A DNA stretch of 64,000 bases from Obscuribacter phosphatis_A (GTDB taxonomy: Bacteria; Cyanobacteriota; Vampirovibrionia; Obscuribacterales; Obscuribacteraceae), in contig JAFLCK010000017.1 of the NCBI GenBank assembly GCA_017303615.1, positions 1-64,000 of the forward strand, given 5' to 3'. Each line of letters opens with the position of its first letter. Position 1 is the first letter of the stretch. This document shows, piece after piece, positions 57,700 through 64,000 of this stretch. Both the position numbers and the translations under genes were made by a program. Under the pieces are notes generated by a model. The model worked only from the letters and a program-made list of their open reading frames with translations. It made no database searches and had not been told where the DNA came from.

Positions 57700-58089
57700 A
57701 TGGTCGTAAATATGATTATCAAAAGACTGAGCTTACTTTCTGCTTGTGCAAGCTTGTGCGTTGCTGCGGCTCAAGCGCAGCCGGCCAATATGGTGCCTAT
57801 GGGTAATACCAATCTTCCCACCGGTCAATACATGATGACCAATATGAATACCGGTCAGTCTTATTATGTTTTTGTCTCAGGTACCGGTCAATTGATGGTG
57901 CAAGATCCTCGCGCCCTCAATATCTCTGTGCAGGCGCTTAATCAGGCTCCAGCTACTCCGGTCACTCCGGCTGCCGGTGCACCGGCCAACCCGCAAAATG
58001 CAACGGGCGGTAGAGGCTTCGGCAGCATACTCAAGCAAGGGCTCGATACTTTCTTGCAAACCCAGACCCAGCCTGCTCCTAGTCAATAA
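57700..58089 (+). CDS. Small secreted protein, function unknown
   Basis: 129 residues. A signal peptide (LSLLSACASLCVAAAQA) precedes a Met/Asn/Thr/Gln-rich beta-like segment (PTGQYMMTNMNTGQSYYVFV) and an Ala/Pro/Gln-rich tail. It starts 22 bases after the ppx stop with GAGGGAG 6 bases before the ATG, so it is probably co-transcribed. Not recognised. Its stop is directly adjacent to that of the convergent TPR gene. Confidence 0.65.
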   Translation: MVVNMIIKRLSLLSACASLCVAAAQAQPANMVPMGNTNLPTGQYMMTNMNTGQSYYVFVSGTGQLMVQDPRALNISVQALNQAPATPVTPAAGAPANPQNATGGRGFGSILKQGLDTFLQTQTQPAPSQ

Positions 58090-58965
58090 TTATTGAGTCG
58101 GGCTGGTTTTTCCTGCCACTAGCGACTTATCAGAGCTGTGGATGTAATTGCGCAGATTTAAGTTGGAATCGCTTGAAAGTCTGGTTCCTGATTTGATTTG
58201 ACTTTGATTGCTGAGACCCGAAACGATTGCGGCAGCTGATGGTCCGGCACTGAGGCGATTGGCTCTATCTCTTGCCGCTTGCTTAATGCGTTCGGCCTCT
58301 TCCTGGGCCGGTTGCATAATCGAATTGTAAGCGCGGGTCGATATGCCCACACCTGCATCCCCAGTAATTTCGCCTTTATCGTTGTAGGCATAAAGTCTTG
58401 AATTTGAGGTTTTGTGCAATTCATCAGCCTTCTGCTCAGCTTGGCTGATCAGCTGTTTGGCTTGTTTATCGGCTTCCTCGAGTATGCGTTTCTTCTCTGC
58501 TTCCACACTGGCGCGGCGCTGCGAGTCTAGTTCATCGGCTTTACGACTCATTTCTTCGTATAGCGAAGGTCGTCCTGAAACCATGGTGTTTTGCACTTCC
58601 GGGCTTATCTTCTTATTTTCAGGCAGATATGCCAGCTGAGCCAATGCTTGTTTGCAGGCGGTGGCGATATTGGCCGGCGGATTGAGGTTTAGGGCCAGTT
58701 GATATTGTCTGCGTGCCAGACCATATTCGCCTAACTTAACCAGGGTGTTGCCCAGCTGATAGTGGGCTGGGTAATAGTTTTTGTTGTGCTGAATGAAGGT
58801 GAAAAAGTGGTTGCGGGCTTCGTCCAGTTCGCCGGCTTGATAGGCTTCTACCCCCTGCTGATAGCGTTCTTGGCAGTAGGCGCTGGCTGGTCGGCAACTG
58901 ATAGTGGAAATCTGTAGCATAGACAGGGCAATAGAAAGAGCAAAAACAACATGCTTGGATTTCAT
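58090..58965 (-). CDS. Secreted TPR protein with a coiled-coil
   Basis: 291 residues. A signal peptide (HVVFALSIALSMLQISTISC) is followed by two or three tetratricopeptide units at about 30-110 (YQQGVEAYQAGELDEARNHF; YPAHYQLGNTLVKLGEYGLA). A charged coiled-coil lies at about 140-190 (ADELDSQRRASVEAEKKRIL), then a Ser/Asn-rich tail. ATG 58965 has AGGGAG 6 bases upstream. It lies downstream of the SRPBCC gene on the same strand but is separated from it by a strong hairpin. Confidence 0.72.
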   Translation of the reverse strand: MKSKHVVFALSIALSMLQISTISCRPASAYCQERYQQGVEAYQAGELDEARNHFFTFIQHNKNYYPAHYQLGNTLVKLGEYGLARRQYQLALNLNPPANIATACKQALAQLAYLPENKKISPEVQNTMVSGRPSLYEEMSRKADELDSQRRASVEAEKKRILEEADKQAKQLISQAEQKADELHKTSNSRLYAYNDKGEITGDAGVGISTRAYNSIMQPAQEEAERIKQAARDRANRLSAGPSAAAIVSGLSNQSQIKSGTRLSSDSNLNLRNYIHSSDKSLVAGKTSPTQ

Positions 58966-59023
58966 AGATACTCCCTAGTCTGAGCTTGTGGTCTCTAAAC
59001 TGAAACTGCTGGAAAAAGATACA

Positions 59024-59049
59024 CCCCCTTGTTGGTGATAACAAGGGGG
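59024..59049 (-). terminator. Hairpin terminator after the SRPBCC gene
   Basis: CCCCCTTGTT (59024-59033) pairs perfectly with AACAAGGGGG (59040-59049) over a 6-base loop. On the minus strand the stem is followed by TGTATCTTTTTCC. It ends the 59115-59792 transcript and precedes the TPR gene. Confidence 0.75.
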
Positions 59050-59114
59050 AATTTACCATTGCTGGTTTAATCTACAAAAACTTTGCTCAAGGGCAGTCTG
59101 CCCAAAAGCTGCAG

Positions 59115-59792
59115 CTATTGGGGCGCTAATGGGTGTTTCTTGCTTTGGGCCAACTTGGCGTGCCTGGTTTCGGCCATTTCTTTTACGTGTTTTAATCTTG
59201 TCGCCAACTTTTTGGCGGTTATGGCGTTGACCATGCCTCTTGGAACCGGTATGCCCATATCGAGGTTAGTGGACAGATCCAGTCTGGTCTTGCCTTCTTC
59301 GATGGCGGTCAGCACCCAAGAGCCTTCCATTGCTTTGAAGCGGTCCGACTTGATTAGTTTATAGTCGATACGCTCGTTGGGCACTTCGCGGTTGTACATC
59401 TGGCAGACTGCGGTGCCAATAACCGGAATAAAAGTGAATTTCTGCTCCAGCTTGCATTCGTTTTCGCCCTGCTCGAGTATTTTACTGTAAGCCAGATCTG
59501 GGTCGCTGTTGCGTTCGTCATGCACGGCTTGCCAGACAACTTCGGGCGGTGCCTTGATTACCACCGAGCCGGAAGCCCACTGGGAGTTATCCCTGGCCTC
59601 TACCTTATTAAGCTCTCGATTTAGCTCTCGATTAAGCTCTCGGTCAAGTTCGTTATTTTTGTCTAGAGCAGTAGCGCTGACGCCTGCTGTCTTGCCTGAA
59701 TTTTTTGCCTTTGAATCACGGGCTAAGGTCGGCGCCGAGGTTGCAGCTAGTAGTAGGGAGGATATAACAAAGATATGCAGAGTTTTTTTCAT
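59115..59792 (-). CDS. Secreted SRPBCC/START-like protein
   Basis: 225 residues from ATG 59792. The signal peptide is LHIFVISSLLLAATSAPTLA. A short charged repeat follows (RELNRELNRELN, encoded by 12-bp DNA repeats). The ligand-binding fold is at about 75-210, with SGSVVIKAPPEVVWQAVHDE, LEQKFTFIPVIG and GSWVLTAIEEGKTRLDLSTN typical of polyketide-cyclase/START domains. It probably binds a hydrophobic molecule in the periplasm; the ligand is unknown. It lies 52 bases after the methyltransferase-like gene. Confidence 0.75.
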   Translation of the reverse strand: MKKTLHIFVISSLLLAATSAPTLARDSKAKNSGKTAGVSATALDKNNELDRELNRELNRELNKVEARDNSQWASGSVVIKAPPEVVWQAVHDERNSDPDLAYSKILEQGENECKLEQKFTFIPVIGTAVCQMYNREVPNERIDYKLIKSDRFKAMEGSWVLTAIEEGKTRLDLSTNLDMGIPVPRGMVNAITAKKLATRLKHVKEMAETRHAKLAQSKKHPLAPQ

Positions 59793-59844
59793 CGGGCACC
59801 GGCTTGTGTGTTGTAAAGATTCTAGCCTAAGCCTCTCATTTAGA

Positions 59845-60501
59845 CTAGACACCAATTGGTATGAAACTTGGCACCAATCTTCTCCACTTCAGCTTGGCTG
59901 CATATTCCTTGTAGTTTTCACCAAAGGTCTTGATCAAGAGTTCCTCTTCGTATTTGGCGCGGTTGAGCCAGAGCGGCGCTACGACAAATACTGCCAGTCC
60001 TAAGCTCAAAGGCGAGAGGGCGGCGATTGATGCGCCGGTGAGTGATTGGATTATGCCTGAATAGGCGGGATGCATAACAAATTTCAAGAGACCAGTATCT
60101 TTGACTTTCTGCCCGTCTAAAAGTTCCGCATCGGTGGAAAAAGCTTCACCCAAAGAATACCAACCACCGATCATAAAGACGAAACCGGAGAGCATGACCA
60201 GTACGCCAAGCCAAGAAACGATGCTGAGCGCACCGGGGTCGGCTTGGGTGAGAGTGAAGAGTGGAGTGGCAAGCGGAGGGCTGATGTGATTGTTGTAAGT
60301 AAAGAAACTAATAAAAACAAGCACGATATTAAAGACTGATACTAACTGTGGTGCACGCTGAATGAGGAAGTTTGATTCGTAAAATACACCTTTGCCTCGG
60401 CGCGAAAAACCTTTAGCCAGAACTGGTGTAGAAAGGACTACTCCTACTGCGGCCAGGGCTACTACCGCCCAGGTGGGTGGATTGAAAAAATGCGCATCCA
60501 T
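59845..60501 (-). CDS. Isoprenylcysteine carboxyl methyltransferase (ICMT)/NnrU-like membrane protein
   Basis: 218 residues with about five hydrophobic helices (WAVVALAAVGVVLSTPVLA; LVSVFNIVLVFISFF; GVLVMLSGFVFMIGGWYSL). The C-terminal family motif is LKFVMHPAYSGIIQSL and NRAKYEEELLIKTFGENYKE, as in ICMT and PEMT-type SAM-dependent methyltransferases. The substrate is unknown. ATG 60501 shares its A with the stop of the upstream gene (TAATG), indicating translational coupling; longer upstream starts are therefore less likely. Confidence 0.8.
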   Translation of the reverse strand: MDAHFFNPPTWAVVALAAVGVVLSTPVLAKGFSRRGKGVFYESNFLIQRAPQLVSVFNIVLVFISFFTYNNHISPPLATPLFTLTQADPGALSIVSWLGVLVMLSGFVFMIGGWYSLGEAFSTDAELLDGQKVKDTGLLKFVMHPAYSGIIQSLTGASIAALSPLSLGLAVFVVAPLWLNRAKYEEELLIKTFGENYKEYAAKLKWRRLVPSFIPIGV

Positions 60502-61274
60502 TACTGTACTTTTTCTCCCTTTATGGTGAAAACTTGATCTGATAAACCTACGTTGCCCTTGAAGCTTTTCCATCTAGAATGGCTGACAAGCTTTCCTCTT
60601 TCAAAATCCCACCATTCAAGGGGCAACTTAGTGCGCGGATGCACTGTTACTCGCTTAAAGATGTCGCTCTGGTCTTTGTCATGGTAGACCTCGAGAATAT
60701 GCACTTTCTCAGTCAGCTCGTCTTCGCCGTAATCGATGGGTTCGGCTGTCACTCTGAGAGACTTGCCCTGTTTAACATAAGTTCGCAGGGCTTGGGCTAG
60801 TGAAGTCAGGTCTGATTCCACCATCGGATGCCCATTGGCCGATCGCAGAAGACCGGAATCGGGAGATAGCTCAACAACGATAAAGCCAAGACCTCCACCG
60901 GCTTTGGCCTTGATTTTGCCTTCCTTACCTCTGACTGCAATAGAACCTTTTCTAAAAGAACCGGTTTCTTCCAATCTAATTTGTTGTGGCTTTTTGAAAT
61001 AGAATTTGCCTTCTTCCACTACACGACCTCTTTTGAAGGCAATCATTTGATATTCAAATAGATAATCTTCATAAGAGTCTGCACTTTTATACATCTCTTC
61101 TACAAAGTTCTGGGCGTCTATGTAATTGTCTCTGTTTTCTCTGGCCATGCCGGCTATGGCAATTCTGTTCTCTTTCTTGGGGCTGGCTGCCCAGGCGGGC
61201 AAGCTCACACCGCTCAGACAATGGGCCAAGAATAGAGAAATAAGGCTGTAGTTTCTAAAAGTTCTTAGATGCAT
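60501..61274 (-). CDS. Secreted DUF1571/LolA-like protein
   Basis: 257 residues. A signal peptide (LISLFLAHCLSGVSLPAWAA) is followed by a beta-rich domain. Key segments are YEDYLFEYQMIAFKRGRVVE, GKFYFKKPQQIRLEE, GSIAVRGKEGKIKAKAGG and RVTVHPRTKLPLEWWDFERG, which fit DUF1571, a relative of the LolA/LolB lipoprotein-carrier fold. It is probably periplasmic. It overlaps the gene before it by 10 bases and is translationally coupled to the methyltransferase-like gene after it. Confidence 0.72.
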   Translation of the reverse strand: MHLRTFRNYSLISLFLAHCLSGVSLPAWAASPKKENRIAIAGMARENRDNYIDAQNFVEEMYKSADSYEDYLFEYQMIAFKRGRVVEEGKFYFKKPQQIRLEETGSFRKGSIAVRGKEGKIKAKAGGGLGFIVVELSPDSGLLRSANGHPMVESDLTSLAQALRTYVKQGKSLRVTAEPIDYGEDELTEKVHILEVYHDKDQSDIFKRVTVHPRTKLPLEWWDFERGKLVSHSRWKSFKGNVGLSDQVFTIKGEKVQ

Positions 61275-62116
61275 GATTGATTAGATAAGTTCTCGTCATT
61301 TTTCCAGATTGCTTTCAGGCTGTTGGTGATTTTATCCACTGCCGGTTCAGAATAATTAGAAGTGCTCAAGTCCTCGCACTGGCGAATATTAGAAAGTTCT
61401 CCATTATCTCGGGACTGAGAGGCTTCCTCTTCCACAACCAGCAAAAGACGTCTCATCCAGATGGCGTGTCTGGTGTTGGGCTTGGCATGCAGGCGCAGCC
61501 ATTCTAAACCGGTGTCTACTAGCTCTTTAGGGTATTGCTGAGGTTTGCCGGCGAAATAGGCTTCAAAAGCCGGTAAGGCTATGCGGGCAAACTGCGTGGC
61601 CGCCAGTTCAGCCGTGATGATCGCTAGCACGCCTTCGCGGGGGCTGCCAGCTTGGCAAAACTGGTCCATTGCTTTGCTCAGGTCGGCGTAAGGGCTTGTG
61701 CTCTCCCTCACTGTTCTTACTACTTGCTGCAAGTCCTCGGGGCTTAGACCAGCCAGGCGGCATTGGTTTAGATAAAGGTTCTGATAGTGTCTCTCGTCGT
61801 CGGCCAGTTGCTGTAATAACTTGAGACCAGGGGCTAGAGCTGCCACCGTTTGCGGCTCTAGAAAAGAAGCAGACAATTTGTCCTTAACAGCAGAGATATT
61901 GTCGGGCAGTCCCTTAATGAAGGGCCAGAGATTAAGGCAGATTTCTTTGCCGGCCTTAATGTCTTTGCCTACTGATGCGATGAAATTGCCATCTTCAAGG
62001 GCTGAGGCCAGTGATTCTGAAATTCTAGTCAGCTTTTCCAGGGTGCGTCTATTGAGGCTGCCCGCCTTGTCGGTCTTCTCTACTATTTGATCGTTCTGTA
62101 GCCCTGGTTTTAACAT
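61265..62116 (-). CDS. Helical hypothetical protein, first gene of the envelope cluster
   Basis: 283 residues, almost wholly alpha-helical with Leu/Ala/Lys heptad-like spacing (LEKLTRISESLASALEDGNF; ELAATQFARIALPAFEAYFA). No signal peptide or membrane helix is evident. Its middle resembles TenA/PqqC-type helical bundles in general appearance, but no motif supports that. Its 3' end overlaps the DUF1571 gene by 10 bases, making it the leading gene of a four-gene unit. Unrecognised. Confidence 0.6.
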   Translation of the reverse strand: MLKPGLQNDQIVEKTDKAGSLNRRTLEKLTRISESLASALEDGNFIASVGKDIKAGKEICLNLWPFIKGLPDNISAVKDKLSASFLEPQTVAALAPGLKLLQQLADDERHYQNLYLNQCRLAGLSPEDLQQVVRTVRESTSPYADLSKAMDQFCQAGSPREGVLAIITAELAATQFARIALPAFEAYFAGKPQQYPKELVDTGLEWLRLHAKPNTRHAIWMRRLLLVVEEEASQSRDNGELSNIRQCEDLSTSNYSEPAVDKITNSLKAIWKNDENLSNQSCI

Positions 62117-62213
62117 CTGTCCAAGATTATCTGCGGGGTAAAGTCTAATACTTTACTACGTCTGGGGCTTGCTTTGCCCGACGGCGCCAGCATGTTAAAC
62201 TTTTCCTCAACAG

Positions 62214-63176
62214 TTGCTCGGCGCCTCTACTTCGGTATTTTTCTTGAAAGACCTTGTCTCCACCCCTCTGCCTTCTATTGCCGGTATACAGCAAATCGCC
62301 CCCGACTTCGTTAAGATGCGCATGTCTGATGGGGTCGAACTGGCCACCCGCATTTGGAAGGGCAAGTTGGGTCATCCGGTGGTGCTATATCTGCATGGTA
62401 TAGAAGGGCATAGCCAGTGGTTCGAGAATACAGCCAGTCACCTTAATGCCTTGGGCATCAATGTAATAGCTCCAGATAGACGCGGTGCCGGGCTCAATCC
62501 CCGCGACCGAGGCAATCTGTCAAGTTACAAGGCTTACTTAGCCGATCTAGAAGTAATTTTAAGAAAAATTGCCTTTGATTTTGTTGGCCATCCGATTATT
62601 TTGCTTGGCAATTGCTGGGGCGGCAAGGCTGCATCGGTAATTGCTCAGAAAGACTATAAGCCTGTTGGTGGTGAATTAAGTCTACCGATTGCCGGCTTGG
62701 TTTTGACCTCGCCCGCGATTTTTACCAAGGTCGATTATGGTGCCGCCACCAAGTTGCAAATTGCCTATACCTCTATTTTGGGCGGTGATAATGCCGCTCA
62801 CCGCAAATGGCCCATTCCAATAGAAGTGGATATGTTCACCGATAATCCTACTTTTCAAGGCTTTCTCAAGCGTGATACTTTGAGACTGACTGAAGCTACA
62901 TCCAATTTTTTTGTCGAGTCTTTTAAGCTATCTAAGCTGGCTGAAAAGGCTTGTAATACTATTGAGATGCCGGTCTTGATTTTGCAATCAGGCTCAGATC
63001 GCATCGTTGATGTGGATAAATTGCAGGGTTGGTATTCTCGCATCAAGTCTCAGACAAAAGACCTCCGCATATTCCCTGATGCCCAGCATTCACTCGATTT
63101 TGACGCCAACTGGATCAAAGAATACACCCATGTTCTAGCCGACTGGATACTTGCACGCCAACCTGTAGTTACTTAG
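62214..63176 (+). CDS. Alpha/beta hydrolase with Cys at the nucleophile position
   Basis: 320 residues. Oxyanion segment VVLYLHGIEGHSQWFENTAS, elbow ILLGNCWGGKAAS where the usual GxSxG reads GNCWG, acid in SGSDRIVDVDKL and His in FPDAQHSLDFD. The fold resembles lysophospholipase/monoacylglycerol lipase proteins. A Cys nucleophile is known in dienelactone hydrolase but is rare in this branch. The start is uncertain (TTG 62214, or TTG 62244). The enolase-superfamily gene starts 6 bases after its stop, so they are probably one operon. Confidence 0.78.
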   Translation: MLGASTSVFFLKDLVSTPLPSIAGIQQIAPDFVKMRMSDGVELATRIWKGKLGHPVVLYLHGIEGHSQWFENTASHLNALGINVIAPDRRGAGLNPRDRGNLSSYKAYLADLEVILRKIAFDFVGHPIILLGNCWGGKAASVIAQKDYKPVGGELSLPIAGLVLTSPAIFTKVDYGAATKLQIAYTSILGGDNAAHRKWPIPIEVDMFTDNPTFQGFLKRDTLRLTEATSNFFVESFKLSKLAEKACNTIEMPVLILQSGSDRIVDVDKLQGWYSRIKSQTKDLRIFPDAQHSLDFDANWIKEYTHVLADWILARQPVVT

Positions 63177-63182
63177 TAATAG

Positions 63183-64000
63183 ATGCAAGTCAGTGCCGTT
63201 CATGTAAGCATAGTCAAGCTGCCTTTTCGCTTTGCATTTGGGCATGCCCTTGCCAGTCGCAGCTTTTCTGAAAATGTCATCGTCCGATTGCATCTCAGAG
63301 ACGAAGCCACCGGACTGACTGCCGTAGGGCTGGGCGAATCAGTACCAAGGCAGTATGTCACCGGTGAGCGGGCGGAGGAAGCGGCGCAGTATGTGAGAGA
63401 GGTACTGGCACCACTGGTGGTGGGATGCTCCTTTCTTGATGCAGATTCTCTTCTTGCTTTTCTGAAAGAGCTCTTTGCCGAACAGGGCTTAGAGTCAAGA
63501 AAGCTTGGTGCTTCTTTCTGCGCCTTCGAACTAGCTCTTCTTGATGCCTTGGCACGCCTGGAAAAGCAGAGCATGGCACAATTTATTTGCAGGCGGCTGG
63601 CTGCAACTTCCCTGTTTAGAGGCGAGCGACATGATGCTTTCTTTCGTTATGGCGGAGTGGTGCCCTTTGGCAAGAAGCAGACTTTAGCGGCTTTGCTTGC
63701 CTTTTATAAACTTTATGGTTTTCAAACAGTAAAACTAAAGGTCGGCAAAAGCGACGAGGATGATCTAGCTAAAGTAAAGCTGGCCCGGGAAGTCTTGGGT
63801 TTTGAAACTACTTTGAGGTTGGATGCTAACTGTGCCTGGAGTTTGCCCCAGGCCGAGAAGATGATGGAAGTCTTGAGACCCTATAGCCCGGCTTCGATTG
63901 AACAGCCATTGCCTGCCGATGCCTTGGCCGACCTGGCGATTTTGCAGAGTCGCATCAAAGAAACAATTATTGTCGATGAGTCGCTCACCACTCTAGAGTC
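63183..64000 (+). CDS. Enolase-superfamily enzyme (mandelate racemase/muconate-lactonizing type), 3' truncated by window
   Basis: ATG 63183 opens a frame that runs past the window end, giving 272 visible residues. N-terminal capping domain: VKLPFRFAFGHALASRSFSE, GLGESVPRQYVTGER. Barrel: KxK base in TVKLKVGKSDED (about 183-188), first metal ligand in RLDANCAW, second in IEQPLPADAL, third in IVDESLTT. The active-site pattern fits dipeptide epimerases, o-succinylbenzoate synthases and related enzymes. The substrate cannot be fixed from this fragment. It lies 6 bases after the Cys-type hydrolase. Confidence 0.85.
   Translation, partial: MQVSAVHVSIVKLPFRFAFGHALASRSFSENVIVRLHLRDEATGLTAVGLGESVPRQYVTGERAEEAAQYVREVLAPLVVGCSFLDADSLLAFLKELFAEQGLESRKLGASFCAFELALLDALARLEKQSMAQFICRRLAATSLFRGERHDAFFRYGGVVPFGKKQTLAALLAFYKLYGFQTVKLKVGKSDEDDLAKVKLAREVLGFETTLRLDANCAWSLPQAEKMMEVLRPYSPASIEQPLPADALADLAILQSRIKETIIVDESLTTLE

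Noticed and set aside
1..64000. CRISPR arrays, tRNA and rRNA genes, prophage
   Set aside because: Intergenic stretches are short (longest about 304 bases) and show no regularly spaced repeats or recognisable RNA genes; no phage structural genes were seen.

Overview
This 64 kb window reads as a chromosomal segment of a diderm, heterotrophic bacterium. The coding style is dense, and ATG, GTG and TTG starts are all used with Shine-Dalgarno sites. Many genes encode secreted, TPR or low-complexity proteins. A long cyanobacterial/plant-type IspH, an AsmA/YhdP-like outer-membrane transport protein, ETF plus ETF:quinone oxidoreductase, and no photosynthesis genes suggest a non-photosynthetic member of the cyanobacterial phylum (Melainabacteria/Vampirovibrionia, perhaps Obscuribacterales-like). 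This placement is inference from gene content. No rRNA, tRNA, CRISPR array, prophage or intact insertion sequence was recognised.

Layout. 0-3 kb: the tail of an unknown gene, a transposase-derived protein with a DprA-like winged helix, a near-perfect 46-bp palindrome, and a Xer-type tyrosine recombinase. 3-10 kb: a 1393-residue AsmA/YhdP-like protein, a secreted protein, and a LuxR-type regulator with a degenerate receiver and a GAF domain. 10-15 kb: housekeeping genes (ferredoxin, rpsO, pnp with a structured leader, a TPR protein, HU, rsfS). 15-22.5 kb: a beta-propeller protein, a long-chain acyl-CoA synthetase, an alpha/beta hydrolase, and a tight five-gene operon of unknown membrane proteins that includes a 54-residue gene. 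22.5-26.3 kb: the etfB-etfA-ETF:QO electron-transfer operon. 26.5-32.1 kb: a DUF885 peptidase-like protein, a thioredoxin-fold protein and the tdh-kbl threonine-degradation pair. 32.1-36.8 kb: a lipoprotein, an 859-residue low-complexity protein, an LSm-like 75-mer and a UPF0158-like protein. 36.9-45 kb: a secreted caspase-TPR protein overlapping a GT-C-like membrane protein, then a YkgJ-type cysteine-cluster protein, an HtrA-type protease and pterin carbinolamine dehydratase. 45-50 kb: a two-gene unit in which a tail-anchored receiver-like protein with five KWG(D/N)LD repeats pairs with a 1309-residue Pro/Glu-rich protein. 51-58 kb: ispH, an FNR/TrxR-like flavoprotein, hemE, protoporphyrinogen oxidase and an exopolyphosphatase with an HD domain. 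58-64 kb: an envelope-related minus-strand cluster, a Cys-nucleophile alpha/beta hydrolase and a truncated enolase-superfamily gene.

How the genes fit together. The acyl-CoA synthetase and the ETF/ETF:QO operon fit acyl-CoA oxidation feeding a quinone pool. tdh-kbl converts threonine to glycine and acetyl-CoA. hemE and the oxidase belong to haem synthesis, and the Ppx-type enzyme to polyphosphate or ppGpp turnover. The least explained and most interesting parts are the KWGDLD-repeat/1309-residue pair, the caspase-TPR/membrane-protein pair and the rearranged transposase-like protein. All functional statements rest on reading motifs by eye; no database search was run.
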